A stretch of 64,000 nucleotides of DNA from Albugo candida (taxonomy: Eukaryota; Oomycota; Peronosporomycetes; Albuginales). Each line of letters opens with the position of its first letter. Position 1 is the first letter of the stretch. The DNA lies in assembly GCA_040437565.1 (NCBI GenBank), contig JBDOQK010000036.1, forward strand, positions 248,001-312,000, given 5' to 3'. A program made the translations under genes and the position numbers. Under the pieces are notes generated by a model, which was not told the origin of the DNA, did not search any database, and saw only the letters and a list, made by a program, of their open reading frames with translations. This document shows, piece by piece, positions 11,671-21,904 of the stretch.

Positions 11671-14261
11671 ATGGTTCAGTTTGCAAAAAAGTTGATGCAA
11701 GCACAGCGACCGGAATGGAATGAGTATGTAGTATTATACGCATTACCATTGCATAAATTCCTCTGACAAGCGTTTGAAAGCCACTATCTCAAGTATAAGC
11801 AGCTGAAAAAGCGATTAAAACAAGTGCTTGTGGTCGCCAAAGATATCCAATCCACAAAGAATACGCCACAAGATGGGTTTAAGAAGGCGCTGGATTCAGA
11901 GGTAACGATCTCCCCTCGATTTGGGTGCTCCTACTGAGAGAAAAAGGTGCATTATTGGCTCGTAGGTGGAAAAAGTAGTGTTATTTCTACTATGCAAACA
12001 AGGCGAAATCGCTTCCTCGTTAGCCACTCTTCGTGAGCAACAAGCAGCGCTGACGGGAAGCGATATAGAGACAATACGAGCGCTAGCGGATGGCTACCGT
12101 CGAATTGGAGATGAATTGGTGCAATTATTACACTTTGTGGAATTGAATGCGACTGGACTTCGTAAGATCCTAAAAAAGCATGACAAGACTATGCAACAGC
12201 ACAAGATCATGGGCTCCTACCTAACGTCACGATCAGAGTCACAAGCGTCCCACTTGCATCAGTTGTACCATGACGAAGGAATCTCTGCCATTGTCGCGAC
12301 GATCCGGTCCGCGTTGATTGAGCTCAGAAGACTGAAAGAGCTTCTGGAAAGTGGGAAGGATACTCGTACGAGCACTGATATGCCTACGACGATGACTCGC
12401 TCAATATCGGAAGATGAACCGGTGTTAGAGAGGATCGCTCATGCTCGACGTCGCCTCCAACAATCGACTCAATATGTCAAGACGATCGCTGCTCAGGCTC
12501 TTATTTTCGATACAGAATCCTCTGAAGATGAAGAAGAGAGTACGATACAGTCGTTTAAACGACTCAAAGCGGATACTTCCGAGATCTCACGTGCAATCAA
12601 TACGATGTGTACATTCATTTACATGATGAATTATTATATTGTCGCACCAACTAGCGCCGATTACGCGGCCGCATTGGGAGAAGAAGCGGCCTTTAGCGGT
12701 ATTATCGTTGGAATGACACCTGTAGCTTCCCTCGCGAGCGCGGTTTTGTACAGCTGGTGGGCGAATCGCTCCTACAAATCTCCGCTTATTTTTGCGACAA
12801 TATGTTTGGTGATAGGCAATCTCATGTATGGTGTGGCTTTGCATTACAATAGTCTATGGCTGGCAATACTGGGTCGCTTATTGAATGGATTTGGAGGAGC
12901 TCGATCGATCAATCGGCGATATATCGCTGACAACTACACGCGGGAAGAACGTACCCAAGCATCAGCGATGTTTGTTACCGCCAGCGCATTGGGTATGAGT
13001 GCTGGACCGGCGGTAGCTGCGGCACTGGACTATGTTCCAGACTTTAGTGTGCTTAATGTGCGTGTGACAGTGGAGACAGCTCCCGGCTGGGTCATGTGTT
13101 TTATTTGGCTTGCATATCTGCTGATTGTGCTTGTCTACTTTAAAGAGCCTGAACGTCGAGAAGGAAAGCACATTGAGTCTCAAACTGTGATCTGCAAAGA
13201 CACCGAGACGTCCGAGTCGTCGTTATCTGTGGTCCACTGCCCAAATGAAAAGACAACGCTTCTATCAAGTGATCCCGAGCCTTATTATTCACTTCGGAGG
13301 CGCAGTAGCACTATGACTGGACCAGTTTCGGTGTCGCAATTATGGTCCAACATACCAGTGATTGTGTCTCTCGTGGTGTATATCATTCTAAAGCTTGTGT
13401 TGGAATGTCTCATCACGTCATCATCGAGTTTGGCGCAGTATTACTTTGCATGGAATTCCACAACTTCTGGACTTTATTTGGCCGCATTGGGGCTTCTTAT
13501 GTTTCCCACAAACGTACTCGTAAGTCGCCTCACAGATCGATACGAAGATCGATACATGATGGTCCTTTCAGAATGCTTGATGACGATCGGGATCATCATC
13601 TTTATCCACTATGGAGCGTACACCACATCGCAATTCATCGCCGGTGGAATCGTCATTTTCATATCGACAAATGTATTAGAAGGTGTGAATATGTCGCTCT
13701 TATCAAAAACGATCCCAAAGTCTTTCGCAAAAGGAACATTCAACTCGGNNNNNNNNNNNNNNNNNNNNNNNNNNNNNNNNNNNNNNNNNNNNNNNNNNNN
13801 NNNNNNNNNNNNNNNNNNNNNNNNNNNNNNNNNNNNNNNNNNNNNNNNTCGTAAGTCGCCTCACAGATCGATACGAAGATCGATACATGATGGTCCTTTC
13901 AGAATGCTTGATGACGATCGGGATCATCATCTTTATCCACTATGGAGCGTACACCACATCGCAATTCATCGCCGGTGGAATCGTCATTTTCATATCGACA
14001 AATGTATTAGAAGGTGTGAATATGTCGCTCTTATCAAAAACGATCCCAAAGTCTTTCGCAAAAGGAACATTCAACTCGGGTTTGCTCGCTACAGAAGCCG
14101 GGACTTTAGGCCGCGCTCTTGGCGACATTGCGATCGCCCTCATTGGCATCCCGGGGATGCAATATGTGCTCAATTACACCTTCTTTCCGCTTTTCGTCAT
14201 CTCTGTAGGCACCACACTCTACACAGTCTATCATTATAAGTCGCTCGTAACTCGTGAATGA
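11671..14261 (+). CDS. SPX-MFS transporter, likely vacuolar phosphate transporter
   Basis: About 712 residues. Exons 11671-11723, 11781-11901 and 11966-14261 (one overlap inside). The N-terminal SPX domain starts at the first Met (MVQFAKKLMQAQRPEWNDHYL, YKQLKKRLKQ after splicing) and ends with LVQLLHFVELNATGLRKILKKHDK, the segment that in SPX proteins binds inositol pyrophosphates. A linker follows, then a major facilitator domain of about ten to twelve hydrophobic helices starting near TMCTFIYMMNYYIV; the intracellular GRLLNGFGGARSINRRYIADN motif matches the SPX-MFS family. Plant members (PHT5/VPT) move phosphate into the vacuole and yeast SPX transporters handle phosphate uptake, so Pi sensing and transport at an internal membrane is the likely job. 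The C-terminal helices are repeated around the N gap but the reading frame stays open to the stop at 14261. Confidence 0.88.
13518..14079. repeat. Gap 13749-13848 with duplicated flanks (231 bp)
   Basis: Bases 13518-13748 recur at 13849-14079. The overlap is coding sequence for late MFS helices of the SPX-MFS gene; removing one copy restores one continuous frame of 655 codons in exon 3. Confidence 0.9.
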
Positions 14262-14325
14262 ACTTTTTCGGTCCATTTTCCCCAAAATACTACGCGCGGA
14301 AGCATACGCAATGTTCCCATTGGAA

Positions 14326-14333
14326 TATAAATA
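14326..14333 (+). promoter_or_regulatory. TATA-like box upstream of the PX gene
   Basis: TATAAATA lies 54 bases before the ATG at 14387. About 36 bases downstream is CTCAATCG, close to the oomycete initiator consensus YTCANTYY. The pair supports 14387 over the in-frame ATG at 14258, which overlaps the stop of the preceding gene. No transcript evidence is available here. Confidence 0.35.
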
Positions 14334-14386
14334 GCGGCGTCTTTTTTCAGCACTTGTCAATCTCAATCGACGTCGAACGCGTCCCA

Positions 14387-15979
14387 ATGTTTTTATTTTC
14401 GTGTGCGCGCACAAACTCATGCGATTCCTTTGTCAAAAACTCACTGGCACCAACTTCACACGCGTTGGGTTCGTATGAGCCTTTCAGTCGCATACATTCG
14501 ATCCGAGATGAACAGCCTGTCGTCGTATCCTGGGCCCAGCCAGCCCGTGAAGAAGCTTCTAACGGCGAGGAAGTGCCCATACCCGAGCATTCTGTGGGCA
14601 TGTATCACCTTTTCTGTCATCCTGATCTTTGGTCGCCAGTGTTTGCAGCTTCTGGCGAGTTCACTGTCAAAGTTGTGCGTGCATTTTTCAAAAATGGCGT
14701 TGCAATGTTCCAATTCGCAATCATTTGCTCCTCTGTGCGAAGTCTGATAGAAGAGACTCGAGCCAATGCGGCTTCCAAACGATGCGCGTATGTCAAGTGT
14801 ACAACTCGAACTGAGCAGCAAGTGTCTGAGTTTTTCAATCTCATCTCTTTGCGATATGTGGGCCATCGCTTTGCCGAGAATTTGCCGGGAAGTAGAGGCT
14901 GGACTGAGCTTTTTACTGGGGGATACTGTCTGGATGCACAGTCCAAGGCCATTCAATCCCTTTTGTGCACTCTACTGAGCATGACAAGGATCGGATTCAA
15001 TCATCTGGTGGTCTTGGACGATCCTATTATTGAAGATATGCACGTACGAAAGTTTCTCGATCTTCTCGCTGGATTTGGAGATTCCACCATTATTGCGACG
15101 TGTTCGTGCGACGCACGTATCGAGAGGAAGGAAGAGCGTCCATTACTTCCATCCGCTTGGTTTGACTCGAGGATAGAGACATCCGCACAAGCAGTGGGAA
15201 ATTCCACAGTTCAGGATCTGTTCATGTCGCCTCGACAAGTAGCGACCAGGAGTTGGCAAGGTATACAGCCTCAGGTTAAAAAATCTCTATGTATCAAGCC
15301 GCATATACTGGACGGAAACCTGCAAAGAAGCTTTAAACCCAACACCTGTATCCGCTTTATCTCACCATCTCAATGGCACTCCAACTGCTGTATCGAAGAC
15401 GCATTCACCGTTGACATCACCAGCATCACAATGGCCCAAGATGTCGCCTACTTTGGCATCGTGGTGCTGTATTACGCGCATAATCGACTGGAGCAAACGT
15501 GCGTTCGTCGACGATATTCAGACTTTGTGAGGCTTGCAGATCAAATGGATCGAAAACTTTCGACTATTTTATTGAGCCAACTTCTTCCAAGAAAAACATT
15601 TCGTCGTCCAAGCGGAGCCAAATCCATTGAACGACGAGCGTACGCGCTGCAATTATTCTTAGAGTACATGCTCAATATCCAATTTCGCGGTGTTTTGGAT
15701 CAAAAAGTCCCATTGAGTGCCGAGCCAAATGTCCGATCGTTTTTGAATCTTCCTCAAGTGCGATGGAATCTCGTCCCTCACGCATTGGCAATTGAACCCG
15801 CAGCGGAATTGCAGCGTTATCGTCAGAAAAGCAAATCATTTGTCCGAAGTAAAGCGTACAACGAGCCTATAGAGATGTTTCCATCAGATTTAGACACAAT
15901 CAATTCGCCTCTTTCATCGAGTGACTGTGATGCATCGAATTATTGCTCTTTAGGACAGCAAGGAAGTGATTCTGAATAG
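14387..15979 (+). CDS. PX-domain protein with an unrecognised N-terminal domain
   Basis: A single-exon protein of 530 residues from the ATG at 14387; the frame is open back to 14258, which would add 43 residues. Residues ~340-452 form a PX (phox homology) domain: FTVDITSI, then the phosphoinositide-binding RRRYSDF motif, LLPRKTFRRPSG, an ERRAYALQLFLEYML helix and FLNL at its end. PX domains usually bind PtdIns3P on endosomes. The region before it (~1-330) is well folded in composition, with HLVVLDDPIIEDMHVRKFL and IIATCSCDARIERKEE, but I do not recognise it. The C-terminal tail is Ser/Asp-rich. The proline-rich loop normally found in PX domains is replaced by a basic loop. Endosomal sorting is a reasonable guess for its process, not more. 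Confidence 0.7.
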   Translation: MFLFSCARTNSCDSFVKNSLAPTSHALGSYEPFSRIHSIRDEQPVVVSWAQPAREEASNGEEVPIPEHSVGMYHLFCHPDLWSPVFAASGEFTVKVVRAFFKNGVAMFQFAIICSSVRSLIEETRANAASKRCAYVKCTTRTEQQVSEFFNLISLRYVGHRFAENLPGSRGWTELFTGGYCLDAQSKAIQSLLCTLLSMTRIGFNHLVVLDDPIIEDMHVRKFLDLLAGFGDSTIIATCSCDARIERKEERPLLPSAWFDSRIETSAQAVGNSTVQDLFMSPRQVATRSWQGIQPQVKKSLCIKPHILDGNLQRSFKPNTCIRFISPSQWHSNCCIEDAFTVDITSITMAQDVAYFGIVVLYYAHNRLEQTCVRRRYSDFVRLADQMDRKLSTILLSQLLPRKTFRRPSGAKSIERRAYALQLFLEYMLNIQFRGVLDQKVPLSAEPNVRSFLNLPQVRWNLVPHALAIEPAAELQRYRQKSKSFVRSKAYNEPIEMFPSDLDTINSPLSSSDCDASNYCSLGQQGSDSE

Positions 15980-16099
15980 CAAAAATCAAATGATTTTCAG
16001 TCTTTTGTCCAAACAAACGCATTCCCTATGACCGGTTGCGTTTAATTTAGCTCATTAGTTGACTTCAGATCTCTGTGTCGGATCAGTGTTTGCCCTACG

Positions 16100-16831
16100 A
16101 TGCAGAATATGAAGTGTGTGATCGTGGGGTAAGCTCTGGCGCTTTTGTTTGACGGGATAGAGGCTCATTGACGTAATAGGGACGGAGCTGTGGGGAAGAC
16201 CTGTGTGCTGATCTCATACACAACCAATACGTTCCCTGGCGAATACATTCCAACGGTCTTTGACAATTACACAGCCAATGTGATGATTGACTCCAAACCT
16301 GTGAGCTTGGGCTTGTGGGATACAGCCGGACAGGAAGACTACAATCGCTTGCGTCCGCTTAGCTATCCGCAGACGGATGTCTTTATTATATGCTTTTCGA
16401 TCGTCAGGTACCTCCACGCAAGTGACATGAGATTTTTGCTTATTCGTTGAACGCAGCCGAGCTTCTTTTAAGAATGTACGGGCCAAATGGCACCCTGAAA
16501 TCTCACATCATGCGCCTGGAACTCCATTTGTCCTTATTGGGACCAAGTCGGATTTAAGAAAGGATAAAGAAACACTCCAGCAACTTGAGCAGAATGATAT
16601 GGCACCAATTACGACTAAAGAGGTTTGAAGTGCTTCTCATAGGACTTGAGACACTCACTTTGACCGTAGGGCGAAGAATTGGGCAATGAGCTTGGGGCGT
16701 ACAAGTATTTGGAATGCTCCGCGCTGACGCAGGAAGGACTTAAACAAGTTTTCGATGAAGCGATCCGGTGCGTATTGATCAGTCAAGAAACGCCAAAACG
16801 GAAGCCCAAGAAAGTATGCGTTATGCTCTGA
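16100..16831 (+). CDS. Rho-family small GTPase, Rac/Cdc42-like
   Basis: 194 residues in four exons: 16100-16128, 16180-16407, 16457-16622 and 16670-16831. All nucleotide-binding boxes are present: the P-loop GDGAVGKTC (split by intron 1), switch [14 protein letters not shown] with the effector-region Thr, switch [26 protein letters not shown] (the Rho-type TKxD box) and ECSAL. The region corresponding to the Rho insert is present ([15 protein letters not shown]). The C terminus is polybasic (PKRKPKK) followed by CVML, a CaaX box ending in Leu that predicts geranylgeranylation and plasma-membrane targeting. Likely roles are actin polarity and NADPH oxidase control, as for other Rac proteins. 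The first coding exon carries just ten codons. It is the best-defined signalling switch in the window and lies next to the RabGAP gene. Confidence 0.95.
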
Positions 16832-16837
16832 GCCGCG

Positions 16838-19800
16838 AGGCATTGATTGTATCCTTGTACGTGTGTGAAGCAAGACATTATGATAAATAAACGCATTTCA
16901 TTAAACGTCTCACGGTTGTGGGCATCCATTTCGCCCGGTAGGCCTTGAAACCACACGCTCATTCTGCAGAGTCTACGCTTGCAAAGGTGAAAAGGCTTCG
17001 TCTTCTCTTTTGAGCTGATTGCGAGCTTCTATACGCAGCTACACCAACGGAGACGTCAATATCATTTCAACACGATCGAGTCTCTCACCTCTCGTATCTC
17101 TTTCATCAACTCGCCTTCAATTGGGAGGCTTTTCTCTGAAGTTACCTGACAACGATCTGTACAGAACGCGATGAACGTATCCTCATCATGTAGATCATCC
17201 CCCAAATCACGCAGGAGCGCTTGTAAATCATCGGTTTCTGCTTCGAGAATGGAAGGTCGATACCACTCTAAAATTGCAAGCGCTACTCGAAAGAAAACCT
17301 GTTGTCCGTCCAAAAGGAATACGTCCCAAACGCGAAGTGCTGTCTCTGTGGGAAGTGTACGAAGAAAACCGCATAGAAACCAATGCAAAGTGATCAAATG
17401 AATTTGAATTCCGTTGGCTTTGAAATGAGCTGCGATGTCGGGGTAACGCTTCTGTATCAACTGCTGGAAAACAAGCTGATCTGTACGGCTTCCGAGCATC
17501 GTTTGCGAGTAATTCTCGGCGCAGAGGTAGAAGGAGGGATCCTCATGAAGCAGAACACTTAGCAGCCAAAATGCATCTTCTTCGGGTATGAATAAAAGCA
17601 TCATTCCAGTGATGAAATTCATCGACTGGCAGTATCCAATCGACGGATTATGCAGAGAATAAGCTGCTAGCACGTTCCTTAGTTCTCTTCTGCCTTGTTG
17701 TCGACAAAAAAATGGATGTTCCGGAAAGGTACGGGAGACATCTTTCTCAATATCCGGCAAGGACTATGCATAATGCAAAATGTTGAGATGGGTGCCGATC
17801 ATCGACATAATGACTCACGGGAGAAGCATCCACTCGATCAAGAAGATTTGCATAATAATCGATCGGATATGTTTGTTTCTGCAGAGAAATGCGAGCAAGA
17901 AAAGTCCAAATTTGAGGTCGAAATGGACCCGGAATGCCTCCTGCGACCAAACGCTAGCGATGCTCACACTAAGAAGGTCCATTGAGACGAAAGACAGGAT
18001 AACAGTACCCGTAATTCCGCATGAAATGTCTCCAATACGCACTCGTCGTGACATTCTCCTTCTATAAGCTTGGAAACCGCTTCGGAGCCTCCATATGTAC
18101 TCATAAATCTCGCCCAATTCTCGGCAGCTTGTAGCCTCTGTGAAGTGAAATGTGAGTCATACAATGAAAGTAATCGTTCGTACTCGCACCCGGTGCTTTC
18201 GATGTTGTTGCTGTAATGTCGAGCGGATAATGTGTTTGTCGCTTTTGGCGAAGCCATACTCATCGCAGTTGCAAAGTGTTTCCTCGTGGCGGTATCGGCT
18301 TAAGGGAAGCACAGAGGAGTCACAGAATCGAAGGAGAAGTGGAACGGAAGTCTGACAGCTTTTCTCGCGAATTTGCTGCAAAATAGCAGAAAAGGTCCAT
18401 GAAGACACATCGATTCCATTCACAGCGACAACGAGAAACCCCGGAAGAATAACTTGCTTGATGCTGGACGCGATACCGCTCGAATGAATGCTTTTCACGA
18501 TCGCGTATTGCCCTTGAAGATCTGTCTCAAGTTCGATTCCTAGTCTCACAGACGCAATCGTTGCGGGTAAAGCTCGTAAGGCTTTATGTGTGGGGAATTC
18601 TACTTCATACAAGCAAGCAATTGCCTCTGTAGTCTTCCATCGAGCCCCCCTCATCGACTTTCCTAAAGTCTTGCTCGAAGCTGTCTCCAACAACACCCAA
18701 GCTGCTGAGCCTCTCGTCCGAATGTGATATTTCGTGCGAATTACGCGAGCAAAAGACCCGAANNNNNNNNNNNNNNNNNNNNNNNNNNNNNNNNNNNNNN
18801 NNNNNNNNNNNNNNNNNNNNNNNNNNNNNNNNNNNNNNNNNNNNNNNNNNNNNNNNNNNNNNAGGCATTGATTGTATCCTTGTACGTGTGTGAAGCAAGA
18901 CATTATGATAAATAAACGCATTTCATTAAACGTCTCACGGTTGTGGGCATCCATTTCGCCCGGTAGGCCTTGAAACCACACGCTCATTCTGCAGAGTCTA
19001 CGCTTGCAAAGGTGAAAAGGCTTCGTCTTCTCTTTTGAGCTGATTGCGAGCTTCTATACGCAGCTACACCAACGGAGACGTCAATATCATTTCAACACGA
19101 TCGAGTCTCTCACCTCTCGTATCTCTTTCATCAACTCGCCTTCAATTGGGAGGCTTTTCTCTGAAGTTACCTGACAACGATCTGTACAGAACGCGATGAA
19201 CGTATCCTCATCATGTAGATCATCCCCCAAATCACGCAGGAGCGCTTGTAAATCATCGGTTTCTGCTTCGAGAATGGAAGGTCGATACCACTCTAAAATT
19301 GCAAGCGCTACTCGAAAGAAAACCTGTTGTCCGTCCAAAAGGAATACGTCCCAAACGCGAAGTGCTGTCTCTGTGGGAAGTGTACGAAGAAAACCGCATA
19401 GAAACCAATGCAAAGTGATCAAATGAATTTGAATTCCGTTGGCTTTGAAATGAGCTGCGATGTCGGGGTAACGCTTCTGTATCAACTGCTGGAAAACAAG
19501 CTGATCTGTACGGCTTCCGAGCATCGTTTGCGAGTAATTCTCGGCGCAGAGGTAGAAGGAGGGATCCTCATGAAGCAGAACACTTAGCAGCCAAAATGCA
19601 TCTTCTTCGGGTATGAATAAAAGCATCATTCCAGTGATGAAATTCATCGACTGGCAGTATCCAATCGACGGATTATGCAGAGAATAAGCTGCTAGCACGT
19701 TCCTTAGTTCTCTTCTGCCTTGTTGTCGACAAAAAAATGGATGTTCCGGAAAGGTACGGGAGACATCTTTCTCAATATCCGGCAAGGACTATGCATAATG

Positions 19801-20787
19801 CAAAATGTTGAGATGGGTGCCGATCATCGACATAATGACTCACGGGAGAAGCATCCACTCGATCAAGAAGATTTGCATAATAATCGATCGGATATGTTTG
19901 TTTCTGCAGAGAAATGCGAGCAAGAAAAGTCCAAATTTGAGGTCGAAATGGACCCGGAATGCCTCCTGCGACCAAACGCTAGCGATGCTCACACTAAGAA
20001 GGTCCATTGAGACGAAAGACAGGATAACAGTACCCGTAATTCCGCATGAAATGTCTCCAATACGCACTCGTCGTGACATTCTCCTTCTATAAGCTTGGAA
20101 ACCGCTTCGGAGCCTCCATATGTACTCATAAATCTCGCCCAATTCTCGGCAGCTTGTAGCCTCTGTGAAGTGAAATGTGAGTCATACAATGAAAGTAATC
20201 GTTCGTACTCGCACCCGGTGCTTTCGATGTTGTTGCTGTAATGTCGAGCGGATAATGTGTTTGTCGCTTTTGGCGAAGCCATACTCATCGCAGTTGCAAA
20301 GTGTTTCCTCGTGGCGGTATCGGCTTAAGGGAAGCACAGAGGAGTCACAGAATCGAAGGAGAAGTGGAACGGAAGTCTGACAGCTTTTCTCGCGAATTTG
20401 CTGCAAAATAGCAGAAAAGGTCCATGAAGACACATCGATTCCATTCACAGCGACAACGAGAAACCCCGGAAGAATAACTTGCTTGATGCTGGACGCGATA
20501 CCGCTCGAATGAATGCTTTTCACGATCGCGTATTGCCCTTGAAGATCTGTCTCAAGTTCGATTCCTAGTCTCACAGACGCAATCGTTGCGGGTAAAGCTC
20601 GTAAGGCTTTATGTGTGGGGAATTCTACTTCATACAAGCAAGCAATTGCCTCTGTAGTCTTCCATCGAGCCCCCCTCATCGACTTTCCTAAAGTCTTGCT
20701 CGAAGCTGTCTCCAACAACACCCAAGCTGCTGAGCCTCTCGTCCGAATGTGATATTTCGTGCGAATTACGCGAGCAAAAGACCCGAA
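16838..20787. repeat. Gap 18763-18862 with duplicated flanks (1,925 bp)
   Basis: Bases 16838-18762 recur at 18863-20787, directly abutting 100 N. This is the longest unmerged overlap in the window. It contains the 3' end of the Rac gene's downstream region and most of the PDZ-TBC gene. I saw no difference between copies, although I compared by eye only. Confidence 0.9.
17062..18762 (-). other. Spurious partial copy of the PDZ-TBC gene
   Basis: This stretch repeats bases 19087-20787 and lacks the first ~87 codons, which should have followed where the N gap begins. The duplicated block ends exactly at the gap edge, so I read it as an assembly overlap, not as a second gene or pseudogene. It should not be counted as a paralogue. 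Confidence 0.85.
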
Positions 20788-21048
20788 AGAGAGATTCTCA
20801 CCGATAATTTGGCTGATTTGATGTCTACTCGTCAAGTGATTTGGATGACAATTACGGAGCTTAGCAATTGTACCGAAATTATAATCCTTTTGCTTGTCAG
20901 CTCCATGTGCCGCGATATTGGACGAATGTGAGGCTTTACGAGTCTCTTGCATCTTCCTGCCAGCAGAGACGTCATATTCTCTACCAGGAGGATGATACAA
21001 AGCGGTGAAATCTGACTTGTCGCGCTCGACAGCGTCAAAAAGCCCCAT
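19087..21048 (-). CDS. PDZ-TBC Rab GTPase-activating protein
   Basis: 589 residues in four exons: 20209-21048, 20068-20160, 19844-19978 and 19087-19788, all phase-consistent. Residues ~155-235 form a PDZ-like domain (VRLGIELE, AIVKSIHSSGIAS, LPGFLVVAVNGIDV, SAILQQIREK). The C-terminal ~280 residues are a TBC domain: RLVAGGIPGPFRPQIW at the start, the arginine finger in MPDIEKDVSRTFPEHPFF (IxxDxxR), and the glutamine finger IGYCQSMNFI (YxQ). Both fingers are intact, so it should accelerate GTP hydrolysis on a Rab. Other TBC landmarks: EEDAFWLLSVLL and LRVWDVFLLDG. The target Rab cannot be read from sequence. The PDZ-like part may recruit it to a membrane partner. Confidence 0.87.
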
Positions 21049-21729
21049 CCAAAGTGCGTCTATGAATTCTAAAATCGACTATTTATAGAGAGAAGGAGGT
21101 GGAATCAAGCACAATGAACCCTCCAACTTGAGGCTTTACGATGGGAGAGGGACGACGGAGTAGACGAAGTAGGTTGCTATTTGAGATGAGAGAGATGGTG
21201 AGGGTCTGTGATGCAGAGCCAACAGAGAACTCTCATGCGTCCGTGTTCTTTTCTTATCCTACTTGAGTCGTCGCCCTGGATCGAACGCGAGGCGTTCATG
21301 CTGCCGCTTTACTGAAATTGGAACAAGTAGACAGATGTGCTGTCGTTGAGATTTAAGAATCGTTGAGCTCTTTCGTAACATTTCACGTAAGAAATGAAGT
21401 CTTTGATCGGTAATACTGACGAGCGTTTGGGCTGTGAAGAATCCAATTCGCATGAAAACGCCTCATTTGATCGGAAAAAAGTGCTCCAAACTCACATTCT
21501 CGAACTTCTCAGAGAGTTTCGCAGGCACCGAAATTCGATTGAAGCGTTTGTCGCACAAATTCTCCGCANNNNNNNNNNNNNNNNNNNNNNNNNNNNNNNN
21601 NNNNNNNNNNNNNNNNNNNNNNNNNNNNNNNNNNNNNNNNNNNNNNNNNNNNNNNNNNNNNNNNNNNNAGATGTGCTGTCGTTGAGATTTAAGAATCGTT
21701 GAGCTCTTTCGTAACATTTCACGTAAGAA
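21049..21729. other. Divergent intergenic region containing the gap at 21569-21668
   Basis: Space between the PDZ-TBC start (-) and the 1025-aa gene start (+). Because of the overlap, the first 58 codons of the downstream gene also appear at 21394-21568, ahead of the gap; that is not a second gene. True intergenic length is about 345 bp. No other feature is visible. Confidence 0.6.
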
Positions 21730-21904
21730 ATGAAGTCTTTGATCGGTAATACTGACGAGCGTTTGGGCTGTGAAGAATCCAATTCGCATGAAAACGCCTC
21801 ATTTGATCGGAAAAAAGTGCTCCAAACTCACATTCTCGAACTTCTCAGAGAGTTTCGCAGGCACCGAAATTCGATTGAAGCGTTTGTCGCACAAATTCTC
21901 CGCA
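21333..21904. repeat. Gap 21569-21668 with duplicated flanks (236 bp)
   Basis: Bases 21333-21568 recur at 21669-21904. The overlap includes the start codon and first 58 codons of the downstream gene. Confidence 0.9.

Noticed and set aside
14258-14386. Upstream in-frame ATG of the PX gene as the true start
   Set aside because: It overlaps the stop codon of the SPX-MFS gene, and a TATA-like box plus initiator-like sequence lie between it and the ATG at 14387.
17062-20787. Tandem duplication of the TBC gene as a biological event
   Set aside because: The duplicated block ends exactly at a 100-N gap, and twelve other gaps show the same pattern, so an assembly overlap explains it.
21262-21310. 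tRNA T-arm-like sequence (GTTCGATCC on the minus strand)
   Set aside because: The flanking bases do not form a T stem, and no acceptor, D or anticodon arm can be drawn.
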